Assembly: GCF_029360765.1 (NCBI RefSeq)
Contig: NZ_JARKNA010000001.1
Span: forward strand, 124,001 to 188,000
DNA length: 64,000 nt
Origin: Terrimonas pollutisoli
GTDB lineage: Bacteria; Bacteroidota; Bacteroidia; Chitinophagales; Chitinophagaceae
Reading direction: 5' to 3'
Below the pieces are notes generated by a model, which ran no database searches, was not told the DNA's origin, and saw nothing but the letters and a program-made list of their open reading frames with translations. The stretch's first letter is position 1; each line of letters opens with the position of its first letter. Shown piece by piece: positions 44,527-53,716 of the stretch. Position numbers and translations under genes: made by a program.

Positions 44527-45192
44527 ATGAAAAAATTACTCATCCTTCCATTTTTACTGATTTTGATTTCTATGTACACGGTTAAAAAAACAAAGATTGT
44601 TTTCTTCGGTGATTCCATTACGCAGGCCGGTGTAAAAAAAGGTGGCTATATCGATCGTATTCAAAAGTCAATTGACGATGCTAAACTTACGGCTAACTAT
44701 GAGCTGATAGGTGCAGGTATTGGTGGCAATAAAGTGTATGATCTTTATTTACGGATGGATGATGATGTGCTGGCCAAAGACCCGCAGGTGGTCGTTGTCT
44801 ATGTCGGCATCAATGATGTCTGGCACAAAACAACTTCCGGCACGGGTACGGATAAGGATAAGTATGAAAAATTCTATATTGCCCTTATAAAAAAATTGCA
44901 GGCGAAAAATATAAAAGTGGCGCTGTGCACGCCGACTGTTATTGGTGAAAAGAAAGATAATGCAAATCCCCAGGATGCAGACCTGAACGCCTACTCCGAT
45001 GTGATTCGCAAATTAGCGACTTCCTATAATTGTACATTGATAGATCTGCGCAAAGCATTCCAGGATTACGAACAAGCGAATAATGGAGACAATAAAGAGT
45101 CTGGCTTACTAACCACTGACCGGGTGCATCTGACAGATGCCGGTAATCAGCTGGTGGCCGACGAGATGACCAGGGCTTTAGCTATTCGATAA
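44527..45192 (+). CDS. SGNH/GDSL hydrolase, probable carbohydrate deacetylase
   Basis: 221-aa enzyme with an N-terminal signal-like segment. All SGNH blocks are visible: block I FFGDSITQAG (Ser), block II GAGIGGNKVYD (Gly), block III VYVGINDVW (Asn) and block V DRVHLTDAGN (Asp/His). In a mannan operon it most likely removes acetyl groups from mannan oligosaccharides (inference). It is intact, unlike the CE2-like gene that follows. Confidence 0.88.
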   Translation: MKKLLILPFLLILISMYTVKKTKIVFFGDSITQAGVKKGGYIDRIQKSIDDAKLTANYELIGAGIGGNKVYDLYLRMDDDVLAKDPQVVVVYVGINDVWHKTTSGTGTDKDKYEKFYIALIKKLQAKNIKVALCTPTVIGEKKDNANPQDADLNAYSDVIRKLATSYNCTLIDLRKAFQDYEQANNGDNKESGLLTTDRVHLTDAGNQLVADEMTRALAIR

Positions 45193-45266
45193 TTTGGCGA
45201 ATGAGCTCTAACAATCTGTATTCCTATAAATTTTTATATCCCTACATCTTCCTTTAGGCAACCAAA

Positions 45267-45876
45267 ATGATTTTGCAAATGATCAAGCTCACACTAACAA
45301 AAAAGCAATTCGTCGTGTATGCCTTGGGCCTGATCTGCCTGTTCTTTCAGCAGTTAGCACATGGTCAGAACTCAACTCGTTACAAACTGGAGAATGATGG
45401 GGTATTGATCTATCCTGATCCGCGTTTTATCGGTCTTATACATAGTTGCTGCAATATGAATGTAATCATGCCGCAGGATAAGATTAGTATTCGCAACGAT
45501 ACGATAACCTGGAATTTTAGCCGCTATCAACCGGATGTAGTGACCATTTGCCTTGGGCAAAATGACGGAGTACAGGACTCCGCTTTGTTTGTCAGCAATT
45601 ATGTTAGTTTTCTTGATCAGTTGAGACTGCATTACCCGGATGCAGCTTTTATTTGTCTTACCAGCCCGATGGCTGATGGAGAATTAAAACGATATATGAA
45701 AAAGACCATTAAAACTACAGTCGGTATTCAGCATAAAAAAAGGGGATAAAAAAGTTTATTTTTTTTCTTTTTCGAAGCAATACCATAATGGTTGCGACGG
45801 GCATCCCGATCTTACTAAGCATAAGCTTATAGCCGGAGAATTGATGAGTTTTGTCAAAAGAGTAATGAAATGGTAA
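45267..45876 (+). pseudogene. CE2-like/SGNH esterase with internal deletion and frameshift
   Basis: The track ORF (45267-45749) encodes a signal peptide ending AHG and then joins directly to the second half of an esterase: WNFSRYQPDVVTICLGQNDG and FICLTSPMADGELKRY. The N-terminal sandwich and the GDS-Ser block expected in this family are absent. After an A7 tract (45735-45741) the frame ends too early; one base fewer gives the family-like GDKKVYFFSF and NGCDGHPDLTKHKLIAGEL, which contains the catalytic Asp-His, up to a stop at 45876. The gene is damaged twice. Confidence 0.8.
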
Positions 45877-45948
45877 ATCTTCAACAAAATCAGTTGATAT
45901 TTGAATGGATATTTTTTTTAATCAAAGCCTAATCACTACAATTATTTT

Positions 45949-46947
45949 ATGTATAACCCTTCATCAACGCGTTATGATAGTATGCAATACAACCGCTGTG
46001 GTAAAAGCGGTTTAAAACTACCTGCTATTTCATTAGGCCTGTGGCACAATTTCGGCTCGGTAGATGTGTATGAAAACGGAAAACAAATAATCCGGCGGGC
46101 TTTCGACAGGGGCATTACTCATTTTGATCTGGCGAATAATTATGGCCCGGCTCCCGGCTCGGCAGAAGAAAATTTCGGAAAAATATTGAAACAAGATTTC
46201 TCCGGCAATCTCCGTGATGAGTTGATCATCTCAACAAAGGCTGGTTATTTGATGTGGCCCGGTCCTTATGGTGAATGGGGTTCGAGGAAATATTTATTGT
46301 CAAGCCTTGATCAGAGCCTGAAGAGAATGCAAATAGACTACGTTGATATTTTCTACTCCCATCGTCCCGATCCTGATACACCTTTAGAAGAAACGATGAT
46401 GGCATTGGATACAGCCGTTCGCAGTGGCCGGGCATTGTACGCAGGTATTTCCAATTACCAGGCGCCTGAGGCCAAAAAGGCTATTGAAATCCTGAAACAA
46501 TTGGGAACGCCTTGTTTAATTCACCAACCAAAATATTCAATGTTTGAAAGGTGGGTTGAAGGCGGTTTGCTGGATATACTGGAGCAGTATGGAGTAGGGT
46601 GCATTCCATTTTCGCCTTTGGCGCAGGGTATGCTGACTGATAAATATCTGAAGGGTATACCAACTGATTCAAGGGCTGCGAAAGCTCATGGTTTTTTACA
46701 AACATCAGAACTAACGGATACACGGTTGCAACAAATCAGGGAGCTAAATGAAATAGCTAAACAAAGAAATCAGTCGCTGGCTCAAATGGCGCTGGCATGG
46801 CTGTTGAAAGACAAACGGGTAACTACAGTATTGATTGGTGCGAGTTCTGTTGCCCAGTTGGATAATAACATTGATGCGTTGAATAATCTGTCATTTAGCA
46901 ATGACGAATTAACAGCAATTGAAAACGTTCTGCAGAAAAAGGGATGA
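45949..46947 (+). CDS. Aldo/keto reductase (YghZ-like)
   Basis: 332-aa NADPH-dependent (beta/alpha)8 reductase. The catalytic tetrad is visible as Asp in HFDLANNYGPAPGSAE (with Tyr following), Lys in IISTKAGYLMWPGPYG and His in DIFYSHRPDPDTPLEE. The C-terminal cofactor-binding region holds LIGASSVAQLDNN. It resembles the YghZ/L-glyceraldehyde-3-phosphate reductase group. It precedes GH26 by 22 bases, so it is probably co-transcribed, and might reduce a sugar or aldehyde from mannan breakdown. Confidence 0.9.
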   Translation: MYNPSSTRYDSMQYNRCGKSGLKLPAISLGLWHNFGSVDVYENGKQIIRRAFDRGITHFDLANNYGPAPGSAEENFGKILKQDFSGNLRDELIISTKAGYLMWPGPYGEWGSRKYLLSSLDQSLKRMQIDYVDIFYSHRPDPDTPLEETMMALDTAVRSGRALYAGISNYQAPEAKKAIEILKQLGTPCLIHQPKYSMFERWVEGGLLDILEQYGVGCIPFSPLAQGMLTDKYLKGIPTDSRAAKAHGFLQTSELTDTRLQQIRELNEIAKQRNQSLAQMALAWLLKDKRVTTVLIGASSVAQLDNNIDALNNLSFSNDELTAIENVLQKKG

Positions 46948-46969
46948 GGACATTAGCTAAGGAGACTAT

Positions 46970-48094
46970 ATGAAGCAAGTTCTTATTTATTTTTTATTGT
47001 TGATATCAGTAGCCGGGGTTGGCCAAAATAAAAAGCTGATTGATCAAACGGCCACAAATGAAACAAAAGCATTATTCCGGAATCTTGATAAACTATCACA
47101 AAGCCACATTCTCTTTGGTCACCAACATGCAACGGAATACGGTCATGGCTGGTCGGGTGATGCAGACAGATCGGATGTAAAATCAGTTACGGGTTCTCAT
47201 CCGGCCGTGATCGGTGTCGACTTTAGTGGCCTTTCCGGCAGGTCTGAAAGCGAGATTGAAAACAACAAATCAGCATTAAGAAAAAATATCGCAGATACTT
47301 ACAACCGGGGAGGCATTACCACTATTTCCTGGCATTTCTCCAATCCAGTATCACCTGGAGACTTTTATTGGAAAGACAGTGTCTCAGCCCCGGCAGTGAA
47401 ATACATCATACCGGGTGGCTCACATCATGACAAATACAAAGCAATACTTAGCACTATTGGAAGTTTTGTAAAATCAATAAAGGGGAGGGATGGTAAGATG
47501 GTGCCAATGATTTTCCGTCCCTATCATGAGTTTGACGGCGATTGGTTTTGGTGGGGCAGGAGCCATTGTACCACAGAAGAGTTTAAGCGGCTTTGGAGGT
47601 TTACCGTTTCTTATTTAAGAGATAGTATGGGTGTGCATAATTTCATTTATGCGTTTTCTCCCGATAATCTGTTTATTACGGAAGAACAATTTTTAGAACG
47701 ATATCCTGGTGATGAATGGGTAGATATGGTAGGCATGGATAACTATGGCGACTTTGGAAGGGATGGAAAATATAATGTGGAGGCCGGATTGACGAAATTA
47801 AAAATTGTTTCAGCGTATGCTATCAAAGCCGGCAAACTCGCAGCTTTTACTGAAACGGGCCTGGAGTCTATACCCAATGCAACCTGGTGGACCAATATTT
47901 TGCTGAAAACAGTAAAGTCAGAAAACCTGAAACTAGCTTATGTGCTGGTTTGGAGAAATGATACAAGAAGCCCTACTCATTACTATGCGCCATTTCCCGG
48001 CCATACCAGTGAAGCCGATTTTATTAAGTTTTACAACGATCCATTTACGCTCTTCGAAAAAGATTTGGGAAATATCTATTCTATTAAAAAGTGA
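46970..48094 (+). CDS. GH26 beta-mannanase
   Basis: 374-aa secreted endo-1,4-beta-mannanase. Signal peptide ends VAGVGQ; the GH26 barrel begins with SHILFGHQHATEYGHGW. Acid/base Glu lies in IFRPYHEFDGDWFWWG and nucleophile Glu in AAFTETGLESI; WVDMVGMDNYGDFG is another family motif. No lipobox, so it is likely periplasmic. It would cut beta-1,4-mannan to mannobiose, the input for the symporter, epimerase and GH130 steps. It is the last gene of the locus, with a hairpin 55 bases after the stop. Confidence 0.94.
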   Translation: MKQVLIYFLLLISVAGVGQNKKLIDQTATNETKALFRNLDKLSQSHILFGHQHATEYGHGWSGDADRSDVKSVTGSHPAVIGVDFSGLSGRSESEIENNKSALRKNIADTYNRGGITTISWHFSNPVSPGDFYWKDSVSAPAVKYIIPGGSHHDKYKAILSTIGSFVKSIKGRDGKMVPMIFRPYHEFDGDWFWWGRSHCTTEEFKRLWRFTVSYLRDSMGVHNFIYAFSPDNLFITEEQFLERYPGDEWVDMVGMDNYGDFGRDGKYNVEAGLTKLKIVSAYAIKAGKLAAFTETGLESIPNATWWTNILLKTVKSENLKLAYVLVWRNDTRSPTHYYAPFPGHTSEADFIKFYNDPFTLFEKDLGNIYSIKK

Positions 48095-48148
48095 TTAGCT
48101 ATGTTTAGTGTGAGTATATTTTCTATAAATCGAAAAGAGTTTTCACTT

Positions 48149-48166
48149 AAACGCCGTAGCGTTTTT
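48149..48166 (+). terminator. Terminator at the end of the mannan locus
   Basis: AAACGC-CGTA-GCGTTT, a 6-bp stem with a tetraloop, followed by TT. Confidence 0.6.
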
Positions 48167-48231
48167 CAGGCGTGTATTATCTTTTCATTTTTATATTAAA
48201 ATAATTATCATTGCTCTACAAATCAATAGTT

Positions 48232-48357
48232 ATGAAAACCCGATACTTCTTTTGGAGCCTGATCCTGATAATTTTTTTAGAATCCTGCAGCAGGGCAATG
48301 ACTCCTTTTGAAGCTGCCAATCACCCCCGTGGTAGAAAATGCCGCAATATTCGCTAG
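48232..48357 (+). CDS. Very small lipoprotein (41 aa), not in the ORF track
   Basis: ATG at 48232 opens a 41-codon frame with a textbook lipoprotein signal: MKTRYFFWSLILIIFLESCS, with the lipobox Cys at residue 19. The mature part is only about 23 residues (AMTPFEAANHPRGRKCRNIR), basic, and contains a second Cys. I recall similar tiny lipoproteins in related bacteria but have no function for them. The clear signal sequence makes chance unlikely. Confidence 0.65.
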   Translation: MKTRYFFWSLILIIFLESCSRAMTPFEAANHPRGRKCRNIR

Positions 48358-48361
48358 GCAA

Positions 48362-48508
48362 TTAATCTTGTCCAAAAAGACTACCAACAGCACCTTCCAG
48401 CATTGGGAATTTTTCTACAACAAAATTTTTAATAGCTGCAATGGCTTTTTGCGCCTGCTCGTCTGTAAGTCCTGCTTCGGCTTTTAGTCTATCTATCAGT
48501 TCCTGCAT
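48362..48508 (-). CDS. Small helical protein of unknown function (48 aa)
   Basis: From ATG 48508 it encodes MQELIDRLKAEAGLTDEQAQKAIAAIKNFVVEKFPMLEGA and a short tail VGSLFGQD. The sequence is fully helical and looks like a compact three-helix DUF2780-like unit with no signal peptide. The track start (48556) adds an unlikely hydrophobic prefix. It is downstream of clpX on the same strand, separated by a terminator. Function unknown. Confidence 0.7.
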   Translation of the reverse strand: MQELIDRLKAEAGLTDEQAQKAIAAIKNFVVEKFPMLEGAVGSLFGQD

Positions 48509-48600
48509 GGTAAAAAGTTTAAAAGTTTTAAAAGTTCCACAAGTTAAGAAAAGCAAAACCGTTTGTTTTATTGAAATTATTTTTAGTTGTCTTATAATGT

Positions 48601-48639
48601 AAAAAGGTTTCAGAATTAGAAAACTTCTGAAACCTTTTT
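48601..48639 (-). terminator. Terminator of clpX
   Basis: AAAAAGGTTTCAGAA and TTCTGAAACCTTTTT form a perfect 15-bp stem with T-runs on either strand. It lies 25 bases after the clpX stop. Confidence 0.9.
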
Positions 48640-48664
48640 AACCTATTAAACATTTTGAACCTTT

Positions 48665-49906
48665 TTACGCCACTTTCAACAGGCTCAATTTGCTCTTATC
48701 AAACTTATGTTTGGCATAGTCAAGATCGAGAGCAAAATGTGTTTGCCTTGACGATGGCAATTCAAACATGGCATCAGTAAGGATACCTTCACAGATGCTT
48801 CTCAATCCTCTTGCGCCCAATTTATATTCCAATGCTTTTTCAACCATGAAATCCAACACATCTTCTTCAATTGTCAATTTAATTCCTTCCAATTCGAACA
48901 ACCGGGTATATTGTTTAACCAATGCATTTTTTGGTTGAGTGAGAATGGCGCGGAGTGTCGGTGCATCCAGGGGATCGAGGTGTGTCGCAACAGGTAAGCG
49001 GCCGAGCAGTTCCGGAATTAATCCAAATGCTTTTAAATCCTGTGCATTGACATATCGCAACAGGTTTTTCTTCATGCTCTCCTGTTGTTCCTTGTCTACA
49101 TTAAATCCGATCGTGTTTGTTTGCACCCGGCGGGCAATGATCTTATCAATACCACCAAAAGCCCCACCGCAGACAAACAATATATTTTGTGTGTTGATCT
49201 TTATAAGTTTTTGTTCAGGGTGCTTACGACCACCTTGTGGCGGAACCAGTACATCTGTTCCTTCTAATAGTTTCAGCATTCCCTGTTGTACTCCTTCTCC
49301 GCTTACATCACGGGTGATAGAAGGATTATCGCCTTTGCGGGCAATTTTATCTATTTCGTCAATATATACAATACCACGTTCAGCTGCAGCTACATCATAG
49401 TTGCATACCTGCAACAATCTTGTCAGGATACTTTCTACATCCTCACCCACATAACCTGCTTCAGTAAATACAGTTGCGTCCACAATGGCAAAAGGAACGT
49501 TCAACATGCGGGCAATGCTCTTTGCGAGCAATGTTTTACCGGTTCCTGTTTCACCTACCATGATGATATTACTCTTTTCGATTTCTACGTCATTACCACC
49601 AACCGTGTCGCCTTTTTGTTGCAGGCGTTTATAGTGATTATAAACCGCTACTGCTAAAACCTTTTTAGCTTCATCCTGGCCTATTACATATTCATCCAGG
49701 AACTTTTTGATTTCTAAAGGTTTCTTTATCGTGAGTTTGAACGAAGAAGAAGTTTTATCATCCTTAACCATCAGTTCCTGCTCGATGATCTCTCTTGCAT
49801 GCTCTACACAATTCTCACAAATATGTCCCTCCTGGCCGGCGATCAGAATTTTTACTTCGTCACGACTACGTCCACAAAATGAACAATGTAAAATGTTTTT
49901 TGCCAT
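48665..49906 (-). CDS. clpX: ATP-dependent Clp protease ATP-binding subunit ClpX
   Basis: 413-aa AAA+ unfoldase that feeds ClpP. The N-terminal zinc-binding domain has [17 protein letters not shown] and ICENCVEHA; the AAA+ core has Walker [14 protein letters not shown], Walker [12 protein letters not shown] and sensor residues near the end. The [18 protein letters not shown] loop precedes the [10 protein letters not shown] segment. Length and domains are normal. A strong terminator upstream (49953-49988) means it has its own promoter rather than being in one operon with the clpP genes. Confidence 0.97.
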   Translation of the reverse strand: MAKNILHCSFCGRSRDEVKILIAGQEGHICENCVEHAREIIEQELMVKDDKTSSSFKLTIKKPLEIKKFLDEYVIGQDEAKKVLAVAVYNHYKRLQQKGDTVGGNDVEIEKSNIIMVGETGTGKTLLAKSIARMLNVPFAIVDATVFTEAGYVGEDVESILTRLLQVCNYDVAAAERGIVYIDEIDKIARKGDNPSITRDVSGEGVQQGMLKLLEGTDVLVPPQGGRKHPEQKLIKINTQNILFVCGGAFGGIDKIIARRVQTNTIGFNVDKEQQESMKKNLLRYVNAQDLKAFGLIPELLGRLPVATHLDPLDAPTLRAILTQPKNALVKQYTRLFELEGIKLTIEEDVLDFMVEKALEYKLGARGLRSICEGILTDAMFELPSSRQTHFALDLDYAKHKFDKSKLSLLKVA

Positions 49907-49952
49907 GTTTTATCCTGGAATTATCCCGCTTTTTCTTTATCAACGATACAAA

Positions 49953-49988
49953 AATAGAAAACCGTCCTGATAAAGACGATTTTCTATT
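49953..49988 (-). terminator. Terminator between clpP and clpX
   Basis: AATAGAAAACCGTC and GACGATTTTCTATT pair over 14 positions with one mismatch; on the minus strand the stem runs into TTTTTG. It ends the clpP transcript before clpX. Confidence 0.8.
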
Positions 49989-50022
49989 AATTCGGATATC
50001 TATAATCCTGATTGGTAGCGTA

Positions 50023-50661
50023 TTACAACTTGGTAATAACCTTATCTACAATACCGTACTTCATTGCCTCTTCCGCATTCATCCAATAATCCCGGTCGAA
50101 GTCGATCAAAATTTGTTCAACTGTTTTACCGCAATTCTCGGCCAATATTTTCGCTCCCATATCTTTTACCCGTTTCGTCTGGCGGGCTTGTATTTCAAGA
50201 TCCGTACTTACTCCCCTGATAAATCCTCCCAATGATGGTTGGTGAATCATCACTTCGCCACTTGGGTAAATAAAGCGCTTACCCTTTTTACCGCCGCTTA
50301 ACAATATGCTTCCCATCGAAGCTGCCAATCCCATACAGATGGTGCTCACCGGGCTTTTTACCATTTGCATTGTATCATACATCACCATACCGCTGGTAAC
50401 CACACCGCCGGGGCTATTGATATAAAATTTGATTTCTTCACCAGGCTTGTCAGCGTCCAGTAAAAGCATTTTGCTGACTACATCCCGTGCACTTTTATCA
50501 TCTACCACGCCCCATAGGTAGATACTTCGGCTTTCAAAAAAATATTTTTCCAGCTTTTTACTGAACATCATGAGGTCAGATTTCGGGGTCTCTTCCTTTT
50601 CATCTTCATCAGGTTCCTCTTCTGCTCTCCAATCGTTGTATAAAAAATGGTTGCGATTCAT
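50023..50661 (-). CDS. clpP: ATP-dependent Clp protease proteolytic subunit, second copy
   Basis: 212-aa serine protease subunit. Catalytic Ser in GLAASMGSILL, His in VMIHQPSLGG and Asp in the expected later helix region; FYINSPGGVVTSGMVMYDTM is the family signature. Compared with the sister gene, it has a strongly acidic N-terminal extension (EEEPDEDEKEETPKSD) that would lie at the axial pore. It probably forms mixed or alternative heptamers with the other ClpP (inference). Confidence 0.94.
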   Translation of the reverse strand: MNRNHFLYNDWRAEEEPDEDEKEETPKSDLMMFSKKLEKYFFESRSIYLWGVVDDKSARDVVSKMLLLDADKPGEEIKFYINSPGGVVTSGMVMYDTMQMVKSPVSTICMGLAASMGSILLSGGKKGKRFIYPSGEVMIHQPSLGGFIRGVSTDLEIQARQTKRVKDMGAKILAENCGKTVEQILIDFDRDYWMNAEEAMKYGIVDKVITKL

Positions 50662-50776
50662 ATCTCGAAATAATTTGTAGTTTATGATTTATTTTTTTAT
50701 TGGCTTCAGTTGTATGATCAACGTTGCTGCATCACACATTTCATCGTCATTTCACTAATTGCCTTTCCTCACGATC

Positions 50777-50805
50777 AATTAAAATCCTGTCAATCGTGGT
50801 TCCAT
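50777..50805 (+). repeat. Half copy of the intergenic AATCGTGGTTC repeat
   Basis: AATCCTGTCAATCGTGGTTC matches the arms of the nested repeat at 7909-8048. It lies between the two clpP genes. Confidence 0.6.
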
Positions 50806-50806
50806 C

Positions 50807-51499
50807 TTAATCTTTCTTGTCTTTACGGTGATTCACCAATAATACTTCATCAACGAGACCATACTCTTTTGCTTCTATCGAGGTCATCCATTTATCCCGG
50901 TCAAAATCTTTTTCAATTTGCTCAACAGTTTTTCCGGTATGATGGTTTACCACCGCGTATAATTCATTTTTTAATTTCCTGATCTCATTCACTGTAATTT
51001 CTATATCACTGGCCTGTCCGCCGATTGCTCCGCTCGGTTGGTGCATCATGATGCGTGAGTGTTTTAAGGCGGCTCTTTTTCCTTTGGTACCGGCGCCTAA
51101 TAACACGCAAGCCATCGATGCTGCCATGCCAATGCAGATGGTGGCCACGTCAGGGCTCACGTATTGCATCGTGTCATATACACCGAGTCCGGCATATACA
51201 CTACCGCCCGGACTGTTAATGTACATATTGATGTCTCTTGCCCTATCAGATGAATCCAGGAATAATAATTGGGCAGTTATGATATTAGCAACCTCATCAT
51301 TAACGGGGTAACCCAGAAATATGATCCTGTCCATCATAAGGCGGCTATAAACATCCATCACAGCTACATTCATCGGACGCTCTTCAATGATATTGGGCGT
51401 CATGCCAGTAACAAGATGTGATGCATAGCTATGTAATGTGTTGCTGGAAAGACCGCGGTGCTTGACCGCATATTTTTCAAACTCTGAATTATAATTCAT
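50807..51499 (-). CDS. clpP: ATP-dependent Clp protease proteolytic subunit, first copy
   Basis: About 230-aa ClpP. The active-site Ser is in GMAASMACVLL, His in RIMMHQPSGAIGG; the signature MYINSPGGSVYAGLGVYDTM and the N-terminal axial-loop region VYSRLMMDRIIFLG are present. The ATG at 51499 replaces the track start, which lies 12 codons upstream in poor context. A second clpP follows on the same strand, and clpX lies beyond a terminator. Trigger factor (tig), often next to these genes, is not present here. Confidence 0.94.
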   Translation of the reverse strand: MNYNSEFEKYAVKHRGLSSNTLHSYASHLVTGMTPNIIEERPMNVAVMDVYSRLMMDRIIFLGYPVNDEVANIITAQLLFLDSSDRARDINMYINSPGGSVYAGLGVYDTMQYVSPDVATICIGMAASMACVLLGAGTKGKRAALKHSRIMMHQPSGAIGGQASDIEITVNEIRKLKNELYAVVNHHTGKTVEQIEKDFDRDKWMTSIEAKEYGLVDEVLLVNHRKDKKD

Positions 51500-51687
51500 A
51501 GATATTTTTTGTTTGCAGGTGAAAACGAAGTTCACGGGTGCCGGAATCTTCGCTAAGATAGGTTAAGTCATCAAATATCCGTCCAAATGATAAAACAGCA
51601 AAACGGGGTGACAGTATAGCAGGAACAGTTGGTTTTTAAAGCCTTCCGTTTTGCCGTCACATTGGCGAAATGACAGATGTGCGAAAT

Positions 51688-51719
51688 AAAAAAAGCCTAC
51701 CAGGATGCAGGTAAGCTTT
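51688..51719 (-). terminator. Terminator of the grpE-dnaJ operon
   Basis: On the minus strand AAAGCTTACC and GGTAGGCTTT pair (one G-U) and run into a T-tract of seven. It lies about 20 bases after the dnaJ stop. Confidence 0.8.
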
Positions 51720-51737
51720 ACTCAATTAAAAAATTAT

Positions 51738-52901
51738 TTATGAAAACATCTCCCTTATTTTATCAAAGAAGCCCTTTTCGCTTTTATCAGGTTGTGGTTT
51801 GAAATTGGGAGATTCACTCATTTTTTCCAGTGCTGCTTTTTCTTCAGCAGATACATGCTGAGGTGTCCATACGTTCACATGAATAAGCTGATCACCTTTT
51901 TCGTATGAATTGACAGCAGGAAATCCCTTTCCCTTTAGCCTGAAAATTTTTCCGCTCTGTGTTCCGGCAGGAATTTTAATTTTTGCACGGCCGTCAATAG
52001 TCGGAACCTCCACTTGTATACCTGCTACCGCATCGGGGAAGGAGATATAAAGATCATAAGCGACGTTCAATCCATCCCTTTGTAATTCTTTGTGCGGTTC
52101 TTCCTCAATAAGGATAATAAGGTCACCATTCGTGCCACCTCTTTCCCCTGCATTACCTTTCCCCGTTACATTTAATTGCATTCCTTCCTGCACACCAGCT
52201 GGTATATCGATGCTTACGGTCTCTTCGCCATAGACACGACCCTCACCTTTACAGTTTCCGCATTTGGCGGTAATCGTTGACCCTTCACCATTGCAGGAGG
52301 GGCAGGTAGTCACTGTTTGCATTTGGCCAAGGAAAGTATTTTGCACTTTTCTTACCTGGCCACTGCCACCACAAGTCTTACACGTTTGTATACTACCCCT
52401 ATCTTTTGCACCGCTACCATTACAAGTGGTGCACTGAACATATTTCTTTACCTTGATATTCTTCTTAACACCTTTGGCTATTTCTTCATAAGTGAGTTTT
52501 AATTTAACCCGAAGATTGCTGCCTCTTATTCCCTGGCTACGCTGGCCACCACGGGCTCTGTGTCCGCCGCCAAAAAAGTTGCCGAACACATCGTCTCCGA
52601 AAATGTCTCCGAATTGGCTGAAGATATCATCCATGTTCATGCCACCGCTAAATCCACCGGGCCCTCTGCCATTACCACTTACGCCGGCATGGCCATATCG
52701 ATCATACTGTGACTTCTTGTCTGCATCACTTAATATTTCGTAAGCTTCCGCGGCTTCTTTGAACTTCTCTTCCGCGGCTTTGTCGCCGGGATTGCGGTCA
52801 GGATGGTACTGCATGGCGACCTTGCGGTATGCTTTCTTTATTTCATCTGCAGCGGCCCCTTTTCCAACACCTAATACTTCGTAATAATCTCTTTTTGACA
52901 T
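51738..52901 (-). CDS. dnaJ: Chaperone DnaJ
   Basis: 387-aa type I J-protein. The J domain holds the HPD motif in [11 protein letters not shown]; a Gly/Phe-rich linker follows ([23 protein letters not shown]), then four zinc-binding CxxCxGxG repeats ([32 protein letters not shown]) and the substrate-binding C-terminal domain. It stimulates DnaK ATPase. It is co-directional with grpE, 83 bases downstream, and ends in a clear terminator. Confidence 0.97.
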   Translation of the reverse strand: MSKRDYYEVLGVGKGAAADEIKKAYRKVAMQYHPDRNPGDKAAEEKFKEAAEAYEILSDADKKSQYDRYGHAGVSGNGRGPGGFSGGMNMDDIFSQFGDIFGDDVFGNFFGGGHRARGGQRSQGIRGSNLRVKLKLTYEEIAKGVKKNIKVKKYVQCTTCNGSGAKDRGSIQTCKTCGGSGQVRKVQNTFLGQMQTVTTCPSCNGEGSTITAKCGNCKGEGRVYGEETVSIDIPAGVQEGMQLNVTGKGNAGERGGTNGDLIILIEEEPHKELQRDGLNVAYDLYISFPDAVAGIQVEVPTIDGRAKIKIPAGTQSGKIFRLKGKGFPAVNSYEKGDQLIHVNVWTPQHVSAEEKAALEKMSESPNFKPQPDKSEKGFFDKIREMFS

Positions 52902-52984
52902 ATGAATAAGCGATGAGCTTTACACTACGAGTTGAGTAAATTCCATAAACCGGCTCGTAGTACGCGGCCTATGGCTCAAAGCTT

Positions 52985-53557
52985 TTATTTTCCTACCACC
53001 ACCTTTGCGTGCCGAATAATCTTATCGTTGAGATAATAGCCTTTCACAACTTCATCTACCACCTTACCTTTTAGTTCTTCTGAAGGAGCTGGTATTTCGG
53101 TGATTGCTTCATGCAGGTCGGCATTAAAATCTTTGCCTTTTGTTTCCATGGCTTTTAGCCCCCTGGATTGCAATTTGCTTTTAAGTTTATTGAAGATCAG
53201 GCTAACACCTTCTTTTATTTGTTGGCTATCTTCAGTGCTTTCCATCTGTTGCTGAGCCCGGTCACAATCATCCAGCACGTCCAGCATTTCAGCGATCACA
53301 TCCTTACCGGCTGTTTGAATCAGCTCAATTCTTTCTTTAGCGTTTCTTCTCTTAAAATTGTCAAATTCAGCAGCTAAACGCAGATACTTATCTTTAGCTT
53401 CTTTAAGTTCTTCTTTGGTTTTTTCCAAAAGCGACTCTTCCGCAACCGGTTCGTTCAGATGAGTCGAACCACTTAATGAGTCGTCTGAATTGATATCCAC
53501 TCCCACACTATTTTCCGGGGTTTCATTGATTTTTTCTTTCACGTCTTTTTCTGCCAT
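52985..53557 (-). CDS. grpE: Nucleotide exchange factor GrpE
   Basis: 190-aa GrpE. An acidic disordered N-terminus is followed by the long coiled-coil LLEKTKEELKEAKDKYLRLAAEFDNFKRRN and the beta-domain with the family signature near DLHEAITEIPAPSEELKGKVVDEVVKGYYLNDKIIRHAKVVV. It releases ADP from DnaK. A near-perfect promoter lies upstream, so grpE-dnaJ looks like one operon. dnaK is not in the window. Confidence 0.96.
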   Translation of the reverse strand: MAEKDVKEKINETPENSVGVDINSDDSLSGSTHLNEPVAEESLLEKTKEELKEAKDKYLRLAAEFDNFKRRNAKERIELIQTAGKDVIAEMLDVLDDCDRAQQQMESTEDSQQIKEGVSLIFNKLKSKLQSRGLKAMETKGKDFNADLHEAITEIPAPSEELKGKVVDEVVKGYYLNDKIIRHAKVVVGK

Positions 53558-53574
53558 TTTTTACAAATTGTTTG

Positions 53575-53604
53575 CAAAGGTAAGCCTGTCAAGAATATTG
53601 CCAA
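53575..53604 (-). promoter_or_regulatory. Strong sigma-A-type promoter of grpE-dnaJ
   Basis: On the minus strand a TTG (-33) is separated by exactly 19 bases from TACCTTTG (-7), matching the Bacteroidota consensus. The -7 element ends 17 bases before the grpE ATG. It is the best full promoter I found in the window. Confidence 0.8.
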
Positions 53605-53716
53605 GAGGCAGTTTTGGACAAAATGACCTGATAAGAGCCTGCCGGGCAAGGATTGGTGACAATAAAGCCCTTACGTGATGATCGCTTGGGCTTGTTTTGT
53701 ACCTTGCAGCCCCATT

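Noticed and set aside
48939-49400. 153-aa plus-strand ORF
   Set aside because: Antisense shadow of clpX, with no domain-like pattern.
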